NCBI GenBank assembly: GCA_024036415.1
Contig: JAMWET010006583.1
Location: 240,001-304,000, forward strand
Source of the DNA: Prochilodus magdalenae
Taxonomy: Eukaryota > Chordata > Actinopteri > Characiformes > Prochilodontidae
Direction: 5' to 3'
DNA length: 64,000 nt
Part shown: piece by piece, positions 32,791 through 44,804 of the stretch
Position numbering within the stretch: the first letter of the stretch is position 1
Layout of the letters: each line of letters opens with the position of its first letter
Made by a program: the position numbers and the translations under genes
Notes under the pieces: model-generated
The model's database searches: none
Told to the model about the DNA's origin: nothing
The model's input: only the letters and a program-made list of their open reading frames with translations

Positions 32791-33865
32791 CGTATATGTA
32801 CTTTTTATGATTGCTTATTTAATATTTTGAGTGAGTTTGAGTAAGATTTTAAAAACCTAGATCAGAAACATGTCCCATTTGAGCAGCCATTGGTCCCATC
32901 CTTGTCTGAAGCATCAGATAAATACAGTGTATACATGTAAATCTAGCACTCTGGCAGTTATGAGCTTCTTTATTTCAATGTTGACTGTTAACGTATAGTC
33001 GGCTGTTGGTAAGTGATATCTGGGGGTTAAAGCAAATCACAATTGGTTGAGTGAGGGGTTGAGTGAGATCACAGCTCAGCATACATGTATTTGTTTGGAC
33101 CTTCAACATGGCGGACATGCAGACGTATTGCCTCTGATAGGGAACAGCAGATAACACAGCACCTATGTATTTGAATCTATCGGTCAAGAGGCCTCTGAAT
33201 ACAGGCTGTGGGAAAATAGGGCTGGATGTTTATGTCAAATGTGTCACTTTGGTAGCCACACTCACTCCTCCAACTTGCAAGATCTTTGTGGTCAGTGTAA
33301 GTGTAGATTATAACTTAATGGTCTTTGATTATAACCCTGGAAAAGTCCGAAAGTCTAGACAGCTATAAAATACATTACTGTATTAGCTTAAATACGGCTT
33401 TGCTGTGAGCACAAATCATTGCTGTCTGCTGACGTTACCTAGTGTTATTATATAAGGGACTATGGGGGTGTTATTGTGTTCCACTGGAGTGGTAAATGAC
33501 AGACGGCTGATGTTGCTATAAAGCATTAGAGCAGCTTAGATTTAAAAAAATACTTTTTTATAAACACTCTTTTCAGCTGGGTCATGGAGGCGTCTCTGAT
33601 TTTAATATTTTAACACAAAGTACTCTGTTCTTTTGTTTATGATGTACTCCACCGTTGCAAAGTTCTGTTCTGGAGTTGAAATACTGGTTAAAAATGTATT
33701 TATGGGAAATGATCCTGCCAATCCAGTGACTGGAGGAAAAATAGAGGGTAGGAAACTTTTGAATTTTGGTTGTTAATTTAATTAAAAGTTTTGTTTATGC
33801 ATTTCAACAGTTTCTTTTTGTAGAGAAATGTGTTTATTAATTAGAAAAGAAAGAAACTTTGTTTT
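32790..33865. other. Unassigned intergenic sequence
   Basis: No gene or repeat family is recognised. Confidence 0.35.
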
Positions 33866-33870
33866 ATTCC

Positions 33871-34425
33871 TGTTAGACAAAAGACTTCGAGACCGACGTG
33901 TGCAGAACTAAAAACCAGGAATGGTTTATTACAAAACAGGCAATCAGAGCAAACACCAGCACACAGCGAAAACAATGGGAGAAGCTAAATCAGAGTCAGG
34001 GACAGGCGGAGGTCAGAACCAGGTAGAACAAGCAGCGAGGGCAAACAAGTTGAAAGGGGAAAACCGAAGGGGAAAACCAAAGAGAGAAAGCAGAGGTACA
34101 AACAGTAGAGTCAGAACCGAGCAAAAAGGATAAGGCGAAAGAGTAGTAGAGGAACGAAGGGAGTCGGAAACCAGAGTAAGACCATACGAAGGAAGACCGC
34201 TCAGGATTGCTAACCTAGGTTTGGCAAAGCTTCGCAAAGTGTGAGTGTTTGAGAGAGGCTTTAATACAGGAAGTAATTAGATACAGCTGCGGTTAAAACT
34301 CGGGCGATCTAGAGCGAATCACAGAGTCCGACCGGGGGTGCATAGACATGACGTCATCGAGCGTGGCCCTCTGGGAAGTGGAGTCCTGATGAGCGGAGAA
34401 GCAGGGGAGAGGCGGAGGCGTGACA
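33871..34425 (-). mobile_element. Solo LTR with 5-bp target duplication
   Basis: The 555-bp element reads TGTCACGCC ... TGTCTAACA on the minus strand, the TG...CA ends of an LTR. It is flanked by a perfect 5-bp repeat, attcc at 33866-33870 and 34426-34430. Near its 3' end it has TTGTAATAAACC as a polyadenylation signal. No gag, pol or second LTR is present, so it is a solo LTR left by recombination. Which superfamily it belongs to is not decided by the sequence. Confidence 0.8.
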
Positions 34426-34557
34426 ATTCCTGATTATTGATGATGTCATGTGTTACCTAGATGTGTACAGTCAAAAGTGAAACCACTGTAAAGTCTCAAA
34501 TCAATGTTTTGAGCAAATTCTCTATTACTGTTGTTTTTAGATTTTAATGTATTTTGA

Positions 34558-34784
34558 AAATCGTCCCTGTCCATAAAAAACCCATATCTTTATTTTTCCA
34601 CATTCTTACTGTTATGCATCTTTTGAACACAGCAGCTGCCGTTTACACTGTATGAATATGTCATGATGAATGGACCGACAGAAATGGCCCAAGATCACTC
34701 GGAAAGAAGTCTGGGTTCACTGACACTCCACTGGCCGTCTCGTGTAAAGCTGCCAATGTGTTTTCTGTGGACAGTGACGATACG
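34558..34784. mobile_element. Foldback/MITE family E, copy 3
   Basis: The left end is atcgtccctgtccataaaaa and the right end tttctgtggacagtgacgat, inverse to each other. The interior has gtttacactgtatgaatatg, as in copy 1. Confidence 0.7.
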
Positions 34785-35060
34785 CTTGTTGCCCTTTACA
34801 CTGGGTGTATTTTTTATGATGAATGGAAAATGAAAGTCGGACTTGGGGAGCTGTTGGACTGCACAAATCCACCTACACCCAGTTCAGTTCATTAGCCCTG
34901 ACCCAGAACCCCCAGACCAGTATTCTACTATAACGTTACAGTCATGTTTTTATTCAGTGAATGTGTTTAATCACAATAGTTCAGAAATAATCTGTAAAAT
35001 AACTGTATTATCTGCAAAATCATTCATAAATTTTACTGTGAATATATAGATTTTGTACAT

Positions 35061-35117
35061 TCCTGTCCTGTCCTGTCCTGTCCTGTCCTGTCCTGTCCTG
35101 TCCTGTCCTGTCCTGTC
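35061..35117. repeat. (TCCTG)n pentanucleotide microsatellite
   Basis: About eleven perfect pentamers lie in tandem at the 5' side of an LTR-like element. Confidence 0.96.
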
Positions 35118-35502
35118 CCTGTTTGTCTCCATTGTCTCTGGTTTTCTGTTTCTGTCTTTTTTCTCTAGTCACTTCCATGTGTCATGTGCTGTCCTGTCCC
35201 ATGTGCTTCTGTTTGTTTTGGTTATTGCTCCTCCTGTCTCCACCCTCTTGTCAGGCCCCTCACCTGTCTCCAGTTTGTAGCTCCGCCCCTTCCCAGGTGT
35301 TCCTCGTTAGTCCCTGTTTATTTATACACCCAGTTGCTCCCTTTGTTCTTGCCTGGTGTTTTGTCTCCTTGTCAGTTGTTATGGTAACCCCGTTCCCAGT
35401 CATTTCATGGTTTACTATTGTCTTTGTTTTTTTTGTTTTTTTATCCTATTAAAGACTTGCATTTGCATCCTGCCTCCTTTTCTTGTCCCATGTGACAAAT
35501 TG
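35065..35502 (+). mobile_element. Solo-LTR-like element with TCCTG expansion
   Basis: The segment is pyrimidine-rich with a tatttatacacccagttgct region, a cctattaaagacttgcattt signal and a gtcccatgtgaca end. The 5' start is obscured by a (TCCTG)n run at 35061-35117, which may be an expanded part of the element itself. Confidence 0.5.
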
Positions 35503-35694
35503 ACTTTTATTTGGTGTTTTTTTGTTGTTGTTTGTTTGGCAGCTATTGCTTCCTGTCATTTGAGCATTAATTTTTTTTTTTTTTAATGTATTTTTTTTAT
35601 ATTTTCCCATTTAAAAATGATGTTTATTTTACTGGACGTTTGAAGCACATAATTGTTTAGTGTGCGAAATGCAAGTTCAGAATGTATATATATT

Positions 35695-35696
35695 TA

Positions 35697-35771
<75 letters not shown>
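35695..35771. repeat. (TA)n microsatellite
   Basis: About 75 bases of uninterrupted TA. Confidence 0.97.
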
Positions 35772-35773
<2 letters not shown>

Positions 35774-35944
35774 TATTTTAATGTATTAGAGATGTACTTT
35801 AATTTATTATATATGTAAGTATCTCTAAATGAATAAGTGTTATCAGAAAATAGGACAGTTGGTTCTATTTAAGAATATATTTAATAGCACTAATGTTTAT
35901 TTATAGGTATCTAGATATATATCCAGGTACATTAACAGTTAAGA

Positions 35945-36055
35945 TCCATTAAGGCCAACAGAGCCCTTTTTGTCACCTCCAGAGTCTGAAACACTGAAGA
36001 CACTGTCCTGGGTAGAGGGTACACCAGGACCAGGATTGAGAAACACTGGACTAGA
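35945..36055. repeat. Hairpin repeat, family H (partial)
   Basis: The segment ends accaggaccaggattgagaa acactgg, the right arm of the family seen at 28705. Confidence 0.4.
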
Positions 36056-36059
36056 CGGT

Positions 36060-36683
36060 GTAGAACGAGGCAGACGTCACTCGCCCTGACTGATTGGGCA
36101 GATGTCGCTTTCCTCCCGGAGCTGCGGCTGCGTGACGTTACCCGTTCTGGCGTTTTCACTATGAATCAGGAGGCCGGTGGCCGCCGGGGCCAGTCACAGT
36201 GTGAAAGTGTGGAGAGAACGTCTCCAGGCCTGCACTGCGTGGAGGAGAGCGAATGCATTATTCATGGAGAACCCCTTTATATCAGAGTCGATATAAATAA
36301 TGGTCAGAAGTTATACAGTCGATACTAATAAAGGTCACAAATATGATGAAGCAGTCTCAGGAGGTAACACGTGCTGTCGATTCCATCACGCACTCAAGAG
36401 CCCTTTAAGAGCACCGTGGAGTAAGACACGTTTATAACGGTGTAATGGAATAACTGCTAAGCAGGGGAGGCAGGAAGTGCCATAAATGCCCTCTTGGGTC
36501 CTCTTTAGGAAGATCCATCTCTAGCCTTCGCATCTGACATGAAGCATCATCCTCTGATCTAAAGCACCTACATCAAAGACCATCTGTGCAAAAATCTGCT
36601 TTGGTTTTAATTTATTTTTAATCTCCGGTTATAGCAGCCATACAAATTCTGCATTCCTAGTATATTAAAATATATTTATTTTT

Positions 36684-36690
<7 letters not shown>
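36060..36690. other. Unassigned intergenic sequence
   Basis: The first part (36070-36240) is GC-rich with several CpGs but has no open frame of note. Confidence 0.35.

Positions 36691-36728
<38 letters not shown>
36690..36728. repeat. (TA)n microsatellite
   Basis: About 39 bases of TA at the left border of a Tc1 fragment. Confidence 0.95.
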
Positions 36729-36729
<1 letters not shown>

Positions 36730-36732
<3 letters not shown>

Positions 36733-37174
36733 CACCATTGGGATGAATGAGAGCAAAGACTCTGTCACGAACCGGATCCACAAGCAGGGTGAGGAGTCAA
36801 GTGCAGGTTTTAATAAGTATAAATCCAAAGTCCAAAGACAATCCAAGTTCAAAACCAGAAAATCCGTCCAATAGAAACAAGCAACAAAGCAGCCAAAAAA
36901 CCAAGATCCAAAAACACAAACCGTAAACAAAGCAGGGGTCAAACCAGAAAACACAGCGCATACAAAGAACCGCTCAGAAATGTAGGTTAAACCGATACAA
37001 GACTTCGCACAGGACAAAGGACAACATGGAGGTTTTAAAGATACAAAATGGCCTCTGATTACAATCAGGTGGGAAACTCAGGACTAAAATTCCGGTGAGG
37101 GTGATCTCTGTGGGCCAGGAGGGGAAACAGCAGCCTCAGATGTGACAGACTGAGAGCCAGGTCTTCTTGTCCAA

Positions 37175-37177
<3 letters not shown>
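36730..37177 (+). mobile_element. Tc1 transposase fragment split by an LTR
   Basis: The pieces at 36730-36762 (caccattgggatgaatgaga) and 37148-37177 (gactgagagccaggtcttct) match adjoining parts of the Tc1 transposase piece at 37440-37500. They were one fragment before the LTR at 36763 inserted. TA runs flank both sides. Confidence 0.7.
36763..37147 (-). mobile_element. Solo LTR inserted in a Tc1 fragment
   Basis: The 385-bp element has symmetric ends, TGTCAC and GTGACA. The flanks gactc (before 36763) and gactg (37148-37152) are a 5-bp target duplication with one mismatch. On the minus strand it is pyrimidine-rich, with ATACTTATTAAAACCTGC near the end. It has no coding sequence for retroviral-type proteins. 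Confidence 0.68.

Positions 37178-37222
<45 letters not shown>
37178..37222. repeat. (TA)n microsatellite
   Basis: About 45 bases of TA on the right side of the split Tc1 fragment. Confidence 0.95.
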
Positions 37223-37225
<3 letters not shown>

Positions 37226-37306
37226 TACATAATTAAAATATATGTATTTATTTATTTATTTTATATAATAAACATATAAATAACATTATATATACATTAA
37301 AATTAA

Positions 37307-37625
37307 TTGTACTACGGCCCCTTCCTGTTCCAACATGCCAGCACACCAGTGCACAAAGCAAGCTCCATAAAGACATGGATGAGTGAGTCTGGTGTGGAGG
37401 AACTGGACTGCCCAGCCCAGAGTCCTGACCTCGACCCGATAGCACACCTTTGGGATGGATTAGAGCGGAGACTGAGAGCCAGGCCTTCTCATCCAACATC
37501 AGTGTCTGACCTCACATATGCACTTCTGGAAGAATGGTCAGAAATTCCCACAGACACATTCCTAACCCTTGTGGAAAGAATTCCCAGAAGAGATAAAGCT
37601 GTTTGAGCTGTAAAGGGTGGGCCGG
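37307..37625 (+). pseudogene. Tc1 transposase, C-terminal part
   Basis: The + strand encodes FQHASTPVHKASSIKTWMSE, then GVEELDCPAQSPDLDPIAHL, WDGLERRLRARPSHPTSVSD and VERIPRRDKAV. This is the end of the DDE catalytic domain of a fish Tc1 element. It keeps the SPDLDPI block and the W-GLERR helix. The start of the transposase is missing, and the Asn-Ala normally seen in QHDNAPVH is changed to QHASTPVH, which loses the second catalytic Asp. Downstream, tgtaaagggtgggccggca continues as in other copies of this family. Confidence 0.85.
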
Positions 37626-37659
37626 CATTATATTAGACCCTATGGATTAAGAACGGAAT

Positions 37660-38725
37660 GAGAGAGGGAACATAAGAGAGTTTTAATGCCCAGATGCTTC
37701 AGATTTGACATTATAATCAGTGATTTCTGTTTTTTGTTCTTAGACTGAGAAATCAGTTACTTGTCCTGAAAGGATGTTCTTGCGGAAATTGGTCCCTGAC
37801 ATATACACAGTACTGTAGCTGCATGATTTAGCTCCTTGAACAAGTCATACCATTAAGGCATCCCCATTAGGATCCAGAATACTGGAGATATACGTACTGA
37901 GATAATCAGGACGGGACAGAGAAGAACTCTGACAGCTGTACATGTCGGGTTATATGAAGCCTCCTCGTGACGGGCGGGCAGGACTCTGCAGGAGTAATCA
38001 GATGGGAAGGTGCCACCTCCACACCTACAGTATTAACACACACACCTGGGTGCCGACTGCACACATGCACGCAGTCTGCAGCATATGATAACATGTACTC
38101 CCACCCAGCCAAGACCCCGCCACCGCCGCTGTCCACGTAATGACACTCTAGATTATTAGGAAATGGACCAATCTCGCCGAATGTCACTATTGATTTGTTG
38201 GATGGTGCACAATGCATCAAATTCGTCCATCCTCTGGCTGGAGTGGTGGGGTGGAGTGAGGGGTGGGGGTGGTGGTTATGCGTAAAGTGAAATAAGCCCA
38301 GCGAAGAGGTTTCCTAAGACCAGTAAGTCTACTGCAGCTGTTTAAATCCCCATTACTATCAGCCACACAGAAAACCCAGCAATTAAAATTGATCGGCTCT
38401 TATCCTCGGAACAAGCAATGAGCCACACAGTTCTCGCTGCAGTGGAGAACGATTCAGCCCCAAATTAATATTAGTAAAGGCAATCTGATAGGAATAACAG
38501 CGGGAATGGAACGGGATAGTGGATTGGACTGGAATGCTCTGCAGTAGATTGGGCTTTATATAAACATACATACTCACAGATGAAGCCGCTGGAGGGGGTC
38601 AATAGTTGATTCTTTCTATTCACATGATGTAGGTTCTACACCCTCTCCCCCAGATCAGTAGAGCCATGCCAATACGTTAAACATTTACGGTACTGGAGCA
38701 GTTCCCAGTACCTATTATATATACA
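37660..38725. other. Unassigned intergenic sequence
   Basis: No coding or repeat family is recognised. The part 38290-38580 is non-repetitive with TAATTA/TTAATATT words and might be conserved noncoding DNA. Confidence 0.35.
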
Positions 38726-38740
38726 CCCATCACCCACTTT

Positions 38741-39265
38741 ATTACCCTGTTCTTCAATGGTCAGGACCCCCACAGGACCACCACAGAGCAGGTATGATGT
38801 GGGTGGTGGATCATTCTCAGCACTGCAGTGACACTGGCGTGGTGGTGGTGTGGTGGTGTGAGTGGATCAGACACAGCAGTGCTGCTGGACACCTCAGTGT
38901 CACTGCGGGACTGAGAATCGTCCACCAACCACAACAGTCCGGTACAACAGTGTCCCTTGGGCAGCGTCCTGAGGGGCAGCGTCCTGTGGGGCAGTGTCCT
39001 GTTGGCAATGAGTGGACACACTGCAGCAGCACTGCTGTGTCTGATCCACTCACACCAGCACCACACACACTAACACACCACCACCACATCAGTGTCACTG
39101 CAGTGCTGAGAATGATCCACCACCCACATCATACCTGCTCTGTGGGGGTCCTGTGGGGGTCCTGACCATTAAAGAACAGGGTAATACAGTACACAGAGAA
39201 ACAGATGGACTACAGCCTGGACCTGTACACCTACAGAGTGTCCTGTATGGTCAGTGGAGATGGCA
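38741..39265. mobile_element. Foldback family A, copy A4 (snap-back form)
   Basis: A left arm (38741-38888, attaccctgttcttcaatgg ... cagcagtgctgctg) is followed by a truncated right part. The same left arm then follows in inverted form (39026-39185). The two arms are nearly complementary over about 145 bases. A short tandem repeat of gggcagcgtcctg lies in the loop. Confidence 0.8.
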
Positions 39266-39419
39266 GCAACTGTTAGAAGATGGTAAGCTTTGTGGCATTA
39301 CTAAGTGATTACTGATGTCCCAGTGTATGCCACCTCCACCAGCATGGATGGTTAACTCAAGATGTGTGACAGCCACAGATTCGTGCTATTGGCACCAAAT
39401 TCAACTTTCGCACACACGG

Positions 39420-39780
39420 CTGTGCATGTGACGTAAGCAAGGACGGGTCTTATCTCTGTACCTGACTGACCCAACAGCCACCATTACAGACATCCAGCGA
39501 GCAGTGGTGTCCTCCATGAGTCATCCTGTTAGTGCAGCACCATCGGCAGACGGCTGCACCACGCAGGACTACATGCACACAGACCGTTACCACGACCGTC
39601 CTTAACACCACGTCACCGTCACCAAAGACTGCAGTGGTGTCGTACCAGACTGTCATGGAGTGACTCAGAATGGCAGCGGGTCATCTTCAGTGACGAGTCC
39701 CGCTTTAGTCTTGGTGGAGACGACCAACGAATCCGCGTGTGGAGGCACCGTGGTCAGCAGCATGTCCTGTTGCCACCAAA
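39420..39780 (+). pseudogene. Tc1-like transposase remnant, family B, N-terminal and first catalytic part
   Basis: The + strand carries TDPTATITDIQ-type helix-turn-helix sequence in one frame. In another it reads WQRVIFSDESRFSLGGD, the first DDE motif (SDESRFSL) of Tc1 transposases. The frame is broken between the two. Similar copies lie at 50770 and 61263, and the matching C-terminus appears at 40848. Confidence 0.8.
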
Positions 39781-39784
39781 CACT

Positions 39785-40470
39785 GACTCTACCATGTGTT
39801 CCTCAACAGAAATCAAGCCCAGGCTATGGTTTTCCAGTCTTCATCAGCCCAGTTCTGGTGAGCCTGAGCTCACAGCAGGCTCAGCTACCAATCTAGCCTG
39901 ACAGAGGTGGAACCCAGTGTGGTGTTCTACCGTTGTAGCCTGTCTGTTTCAAGGTTCATGGTTTTTCTGCTCAGCACAATGGCCCACAGTCTTAATCTGA
40001 GTTAACCTAACCCACCTGTCAGCTGAAACCAGTCTGGTCATTCTCCATTGACCTCCCTCATCAAGCAGGCGCCTCCAATCTACTGAACCGCCGCTCACTT
40101 GATGGGTTGTCTTTAATGCACGATGCTGTGTAGCTCTGGAGATAGTGGCGCATTCAAATCCCAGAGGATCAGCAGCTATAAAAATACTGGAGCTGCCTGG
40201 CACCAACAGCCCTGCCCCAGACAACATTACAGAGATCACGATTTTCTCCATTCTGATGGTTGATGTGAATGTTTCCTGAAGCTGCTGGCTCGTATTTGCG
40301 GCTGATTAGATAACTGCATTAACGAGTAGGTGTTCGGTCTTATGGACAGGTGAGACAACAATCAGCCCTGTGCAATCTGAGTGCATGGAAGACAGACGAA
40401 GAGCTCAGCTTGCATGCCTATGGCAGTCTATGGCTTCTTTAGTTTTGCTGATGTGCCTGGCTGCATGGTG
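39785..40470. other. Unassigned intergenic sequence
   Basis: This separates two parts of a family B Tc1 remnant and may be an insertion in it. I do not recognise its origin. Confidence 0.3.
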
Positions 40471-40474
40471 CACT

Positions 40475-40660
40475 GCAGGGGTCATCAGTTCTGGTCCTGG
40501 AGGGCCAACGCTGAGCACTGCGCTAACACGCACTTACTAAACGCTGTACATAGCAAACGAGACGAATCAGTGGTGTTTGAGAATGAACATCACCACACTG
40601 TGCCGGGCTGCGGCACTCCGGGGCTGGAACTGATGAGGCGTGGCGTACACTCTTATGTAG
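40475..40660. repeat. Hairpin repeat, family H
   Basis: The segment opens caggggtcatcagttctggt cctggagg and closes with the inverse, ctccggggctggaactgatg. Confidence 0.55.
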
Positions 40661-40847
40661 GCCCCAAACAGAGTCCTTTGAAGTGATGCCGTCAAGGAAC
40701 TACTTTTGGTTCCCCAAGGAGCCTTTCAGTAGGAGGGTTCTGTAAACAAGCTGGGTGAGTTTGAAGAGCCCCGCACACACTGTGCATACTGTAAAGACTG
40801 TACATTCAGGCCAAGAGACAATTATAATTATATATATATATATATGC

Positions 40848-41180
40848 CTGGTGTCACTCCACCTCCACCTCTACTGCACCATCTGCAGGAACTGTGTGAG
40901 GATATTCAAGCTGCATGGGATGGATTATCACAGGGCACCATTAGGAACCTCTACAGCTCCATACCGAGACGTCTGGCGTGTTGGGGTAGCAAACATGGCG
41001 GCCCGACGCCATACTGAGAGACAGACTTCTGTATGTGTAGCTCAATAAATATTGATCATATCAGTCTAAATTTATCACCAGTTATTGATACTGGTCACCT
41101 TTATCTTCCTTCCCAGCAGACCCGCACTCCCACACCTCCTTTTGGGTGCAGCTGTCCCTTTGATGATGAGTGTATCTGGA
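40848..41180 (+). pseudogene. Tc1-like transposase remnant, family B, C-terminal end
   Basis: One frame reads HLQELCEDIQAAWDGLSQ-like sequence followed by NLYSSIPRRL, the C-terminal helix of Tc1 transposases. It runs into atgagagacagacttctgta-like noncoding sequence and a terminal ctcccacacctccttttggg. It shares this tail with the copy at 50770. Confidence 0.75.
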
Positions 41181-41559
41181 GTCCTAGGTTCTTCAGTAGA
41201 CAGATTTGATCCAATCTGAGCCATGCTCAACAGAGAACTCTGTGTAAGTAAGAAAATCACCACAATGGCAAACACGCTCAATGCCCTGGGGGTACACCAG
41301 ACGGTCTCCACTTCACGCTTCCTAAGAGACGCTACCGTCATGTGCTTAAAAGTCCATCAGCCCTGACACTGCAATATGTCCAGCTACATTTCCTTAAACC
41401 TAAAACAGGCCGTCTGAAAATGATAAACATATTTCTATATTTGTCAGACTGCACTTTTCAGAGTCCAGCGATGAAACGCTGTTATCATCCAAAAACTGTT
41501 GGACCACATACACCAACTGGCCACTTTGAGTAAGCCTTCCTTTATCTACACTCTGTCCA

Positions 41560-42140
41560 GTTTATTAGCTCCACCTACACTAAACATGTCTACACTCACT
41601 GTCCATTTCATCAGCTCCACTGACCATACAGGACACTCTGTAGGTGTACAGGTCCAGACTGTAGTCCATCTGTTTCTCTGTATACTGTATTACCCTGTTC
41701 TTCAATGGTCAGGACCCCCACAGGACCACCACAGAGCAGGTATGATGTGGGTGGTGGATCATTCTCAGCACTGCAGTGACACTGACGTGGTGGTGGTGTG
41801 TTAGGGTGTGTGGTGGTGGTGTGAGTGGATCAGACACAGCAGTGCTGCTGGAGTGTTTAGACACTGTGTCCACTCACTGTCCACTCTATTAGACACTCCT
41901 ACCTTGCTGGTCCACCTTGTAGATGGACAGTCAGAGACGATAGCTCATCTGCTGCTGCACAGTGCAGTGTTGGTCATCCTCTAGTCCTTCATCAGTGGTC
42001 ACAGGATGCTGCCCACAGGACGCTGCCCACAGGACGCTGCCCACAGGATGCTGCCCACAGGACACTGCCCACAGGACGCTGTTAGGTGCTGGATAGTTTT
42101 GTGTGGTAGATGATTCTCAGTCCAGCAGTGTCCTTACATT
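41560..42140 (+). mobile_element. Foldback family A, copy A5 (right half inverted)
   Basis: The left part is as in A1. After the centre cagcagtgctgctgg, however, the right half is in the opposite orientation (cactcactgtccactctatt, then accttgctggtccacc, then the gaaggac-type end reversed). A six-unit tandem repeat of cacaggacgctgcc (14 bp) lies at about 42000-42080. Confidence 0.8.
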
Positions 42141-42144
42141 AATG

Positions 42145-44050
42145 ATAATTCCAATTGGCGTCAATCACTATAAAGGCTATTTGCTAGTCATGATCAAAGT
42201 TAGCTATGCTAGCAATTATGACAGATGACTCCTATTGGAATAAGCAATTATAAGCACTTACGTAGGTTAATGTTATCTGTCATGACAAGCTGATTTAGCC
42301 TTATGAACAATGCCCGACAGTAAAGCATTACAAAAGTGTGTTGTGACTCCCAATCCATATTGACTTTAGATGGAGTCTGTGTTTCTTTGGAACCTGCTAA
42401 TGTCTATAATGCTAATGCTATAAATGTGTTCCTGTCTGGCTGCTGAACGACACCACAGTAAGAAGCCTCCGCAAGGCTGACTCGAGTCTCAAACCAAACA
42501 TTTCCGCTCGCTTCCTGAAATTCCACTTTCTTAGCTCATACAGGATGCATTAATCCGACAGACCACAAACGCACATTAACCCGTGATTAGATTAGACGAG
42601 AGTCGGGTTTCTCTCAGCCAGGCTTGCTTCATGAAGCAATGCATTTGTGATGTTTGCTAATTAGCCTTTGGAGAAGTAGTTGTTGGCTCCATTATCTTTC
42701 TGAGTTAGCTCTTTTCCGCCAATGTGGAACGTGGGTTCTGTTCTGGTTTGTGCACCTAATTTTGAACCGTTCCGGACCATTTGAAACCCAAAACGTTTGC
42801 TCCTAGCTGGAACCAAGGAATAGTAGGTTCTTCAGGACCAACCGTGATGACATCCATGGGCGTGTCAGTTATTGAGGAAAGAGAAGTCGACAATGGCGAC
42901 ACCCAGTGGTCTGCTGGAGAACCTCTTCTACGTCTTCTTATCGCCAGTAGGTGATCCGTGTTGCTTTCCGGAAATAACAAACATCTGGAATAACAGCCCA
43001 AACACTCACACGTAATCTATACGACCCGCCATCTTGGTACTACTGTGTACTACTGCTGACCAGCGCCCTCTGTTGGCATTGATGTGGCATCCTTTGACGT
43101 TCCTTGGTACCAGCAAACGTTTTAGTTGGAAACACAGGCTGGTTCCCTGAACTGCACCAAGGTTCTAAGAAGCCTGAACAGAAACAGTCCAAGAACCAGG
43201 GTTCTTTTAGTTAAAAAGGGCTTGGTGAGATGATCTCGGTCCAAGAACCTGCTAACTCATGAACGATAGAAAATTGTTATAGATCCATAAAGGGTTATAG
43301 AATAGACTAGACTAGAATCTATCATCATCAATGAAGTTAAAAGACAGATAAAAGAGCCATTTACAAACTAGAGCTTTTAATAACTGTAGTCATATAATTA
43401 TATTATACAGTATATTAGATGTTATATATTATTATATCCATATAATGGTTCTAAAAATAATATTCATGCCCTGATAAATACCATGGTGGGTTTACGTAAT
43501 TAGGCAACTAAGCTTGCACTGATCACTGTGATATGAGAACAAGCGTATGGTTGATTATGTTGAACAGTGTGGCAGGTTTTAGGAACATCTGAGGTCATCA
43601 GAGGTCAGGAGGCTTTGAGAAGTAGGTTACTAGTCATCAGGTCCATATGGCTATACTGTTTCTGTTAAAAATACTTTAAGTTGACCTCACCGCAGATGTG
43701 TTTACACTACAAACTGCTTCTATAGAACTTTATAGATGAGTAATAAATGGGTGATGATATGGTAATAGGATGATAACATGTTGTGCTTACCAAAAAATTC
43801 ATGCTAATAAATAAAAAAGCTATGATTATGATACTGATAAAGTATTGCCTGTAGATTGGCCTACCTAAAGCTAAACAAACTACTATGGTATCTAATATAA
43901 TATCTAATATGTTGATTCAGTCATCACTTCAGATCAATCGCCAATGCATAACTAATTGTATTGCTTATTTTTCACTTTTATAGTCTTGTGTATAACTATT
44001 TATGTATAGGTAATTGGAGTTTCTGCTGTATTTCAAACTGGTTACCATGG
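42145..44050. other. Unassigned intergenic sequence
   Basis: No gene is recognised. The part 42440-42720 is non-repetitive and contains TAATTAGC and ATTAACC words that suggest possible conserved noncoding DNA. The rest is ordinary AT-rich sequence. Confidence 0.35.
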
Positions 44051-44054
44051 CAAT

Positions 44055-44800
44055 GACTAACATTTAGCATACTTATTACATGTTTCTGTCATAATACCAT
44101 GTCATTACATACTTATTTCTAACCTATAAAATACATGCGGTGCCATTTTCAGCAATTACAATGTATTTCTGTCATATTACCATGTTATTACATACTTATT
44201 ACAGATCTATAAAATACATGCGGTGCCATTTTCAGCAATTGCAACGTATTGCTGTCATATTACCATGTTATTACATACTTATTACAAATCTATAAAATAC
44301 ATGCGGTACCATTTTCAGCAGTTATAACCTATTTCTGTCAGATTACCATGTTATTACATACTTATTACAGATCTATAAAATACATGCGGTGCCATTTTCA
44401 GCAATTACAACGTATTTCTGTCATTATTACCATGTTATTACATACTTATTACAGATCTATAAAATACATGCGGTGCCATTTTCAGCAATTATAACGTATT
44501 TCTGTCATATTAACATGTTATTACATACTTATTACAGATCTATAAAATACATGCGGGCCATTTTCAGCAATTACAACGTATTTCTGTCATTATTACCATG
44601 TTATTACATACTTAATACAGATCTATAAAATACATGCTGTGCCATTTTCCATAATTTCTGTTATATTACCATGTCATTACTGATCTATAAAGTGCATTCT
44701 ATGGCTGTTTTCAGTAATAACATGTTCTGCCATATTACCATATCATAACATACTTATTACTGATCTATAAAATACATGCTATGCCAGTTTCCATAATAAG
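44055..44800. repeat. 83-bp tandem repeat array
   Basis: The landmark tgccattttcagcaattaca recurs at 44141, 44224, 44307, 44390, 44474, about 44557 and 44640, so the period is 83-84. Units also share accatgttattacatactta and tctataaaatacatgcgg. The last units are more diverged. Confidence 0.95.
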
Positions 44801-44804
44801 GGCT

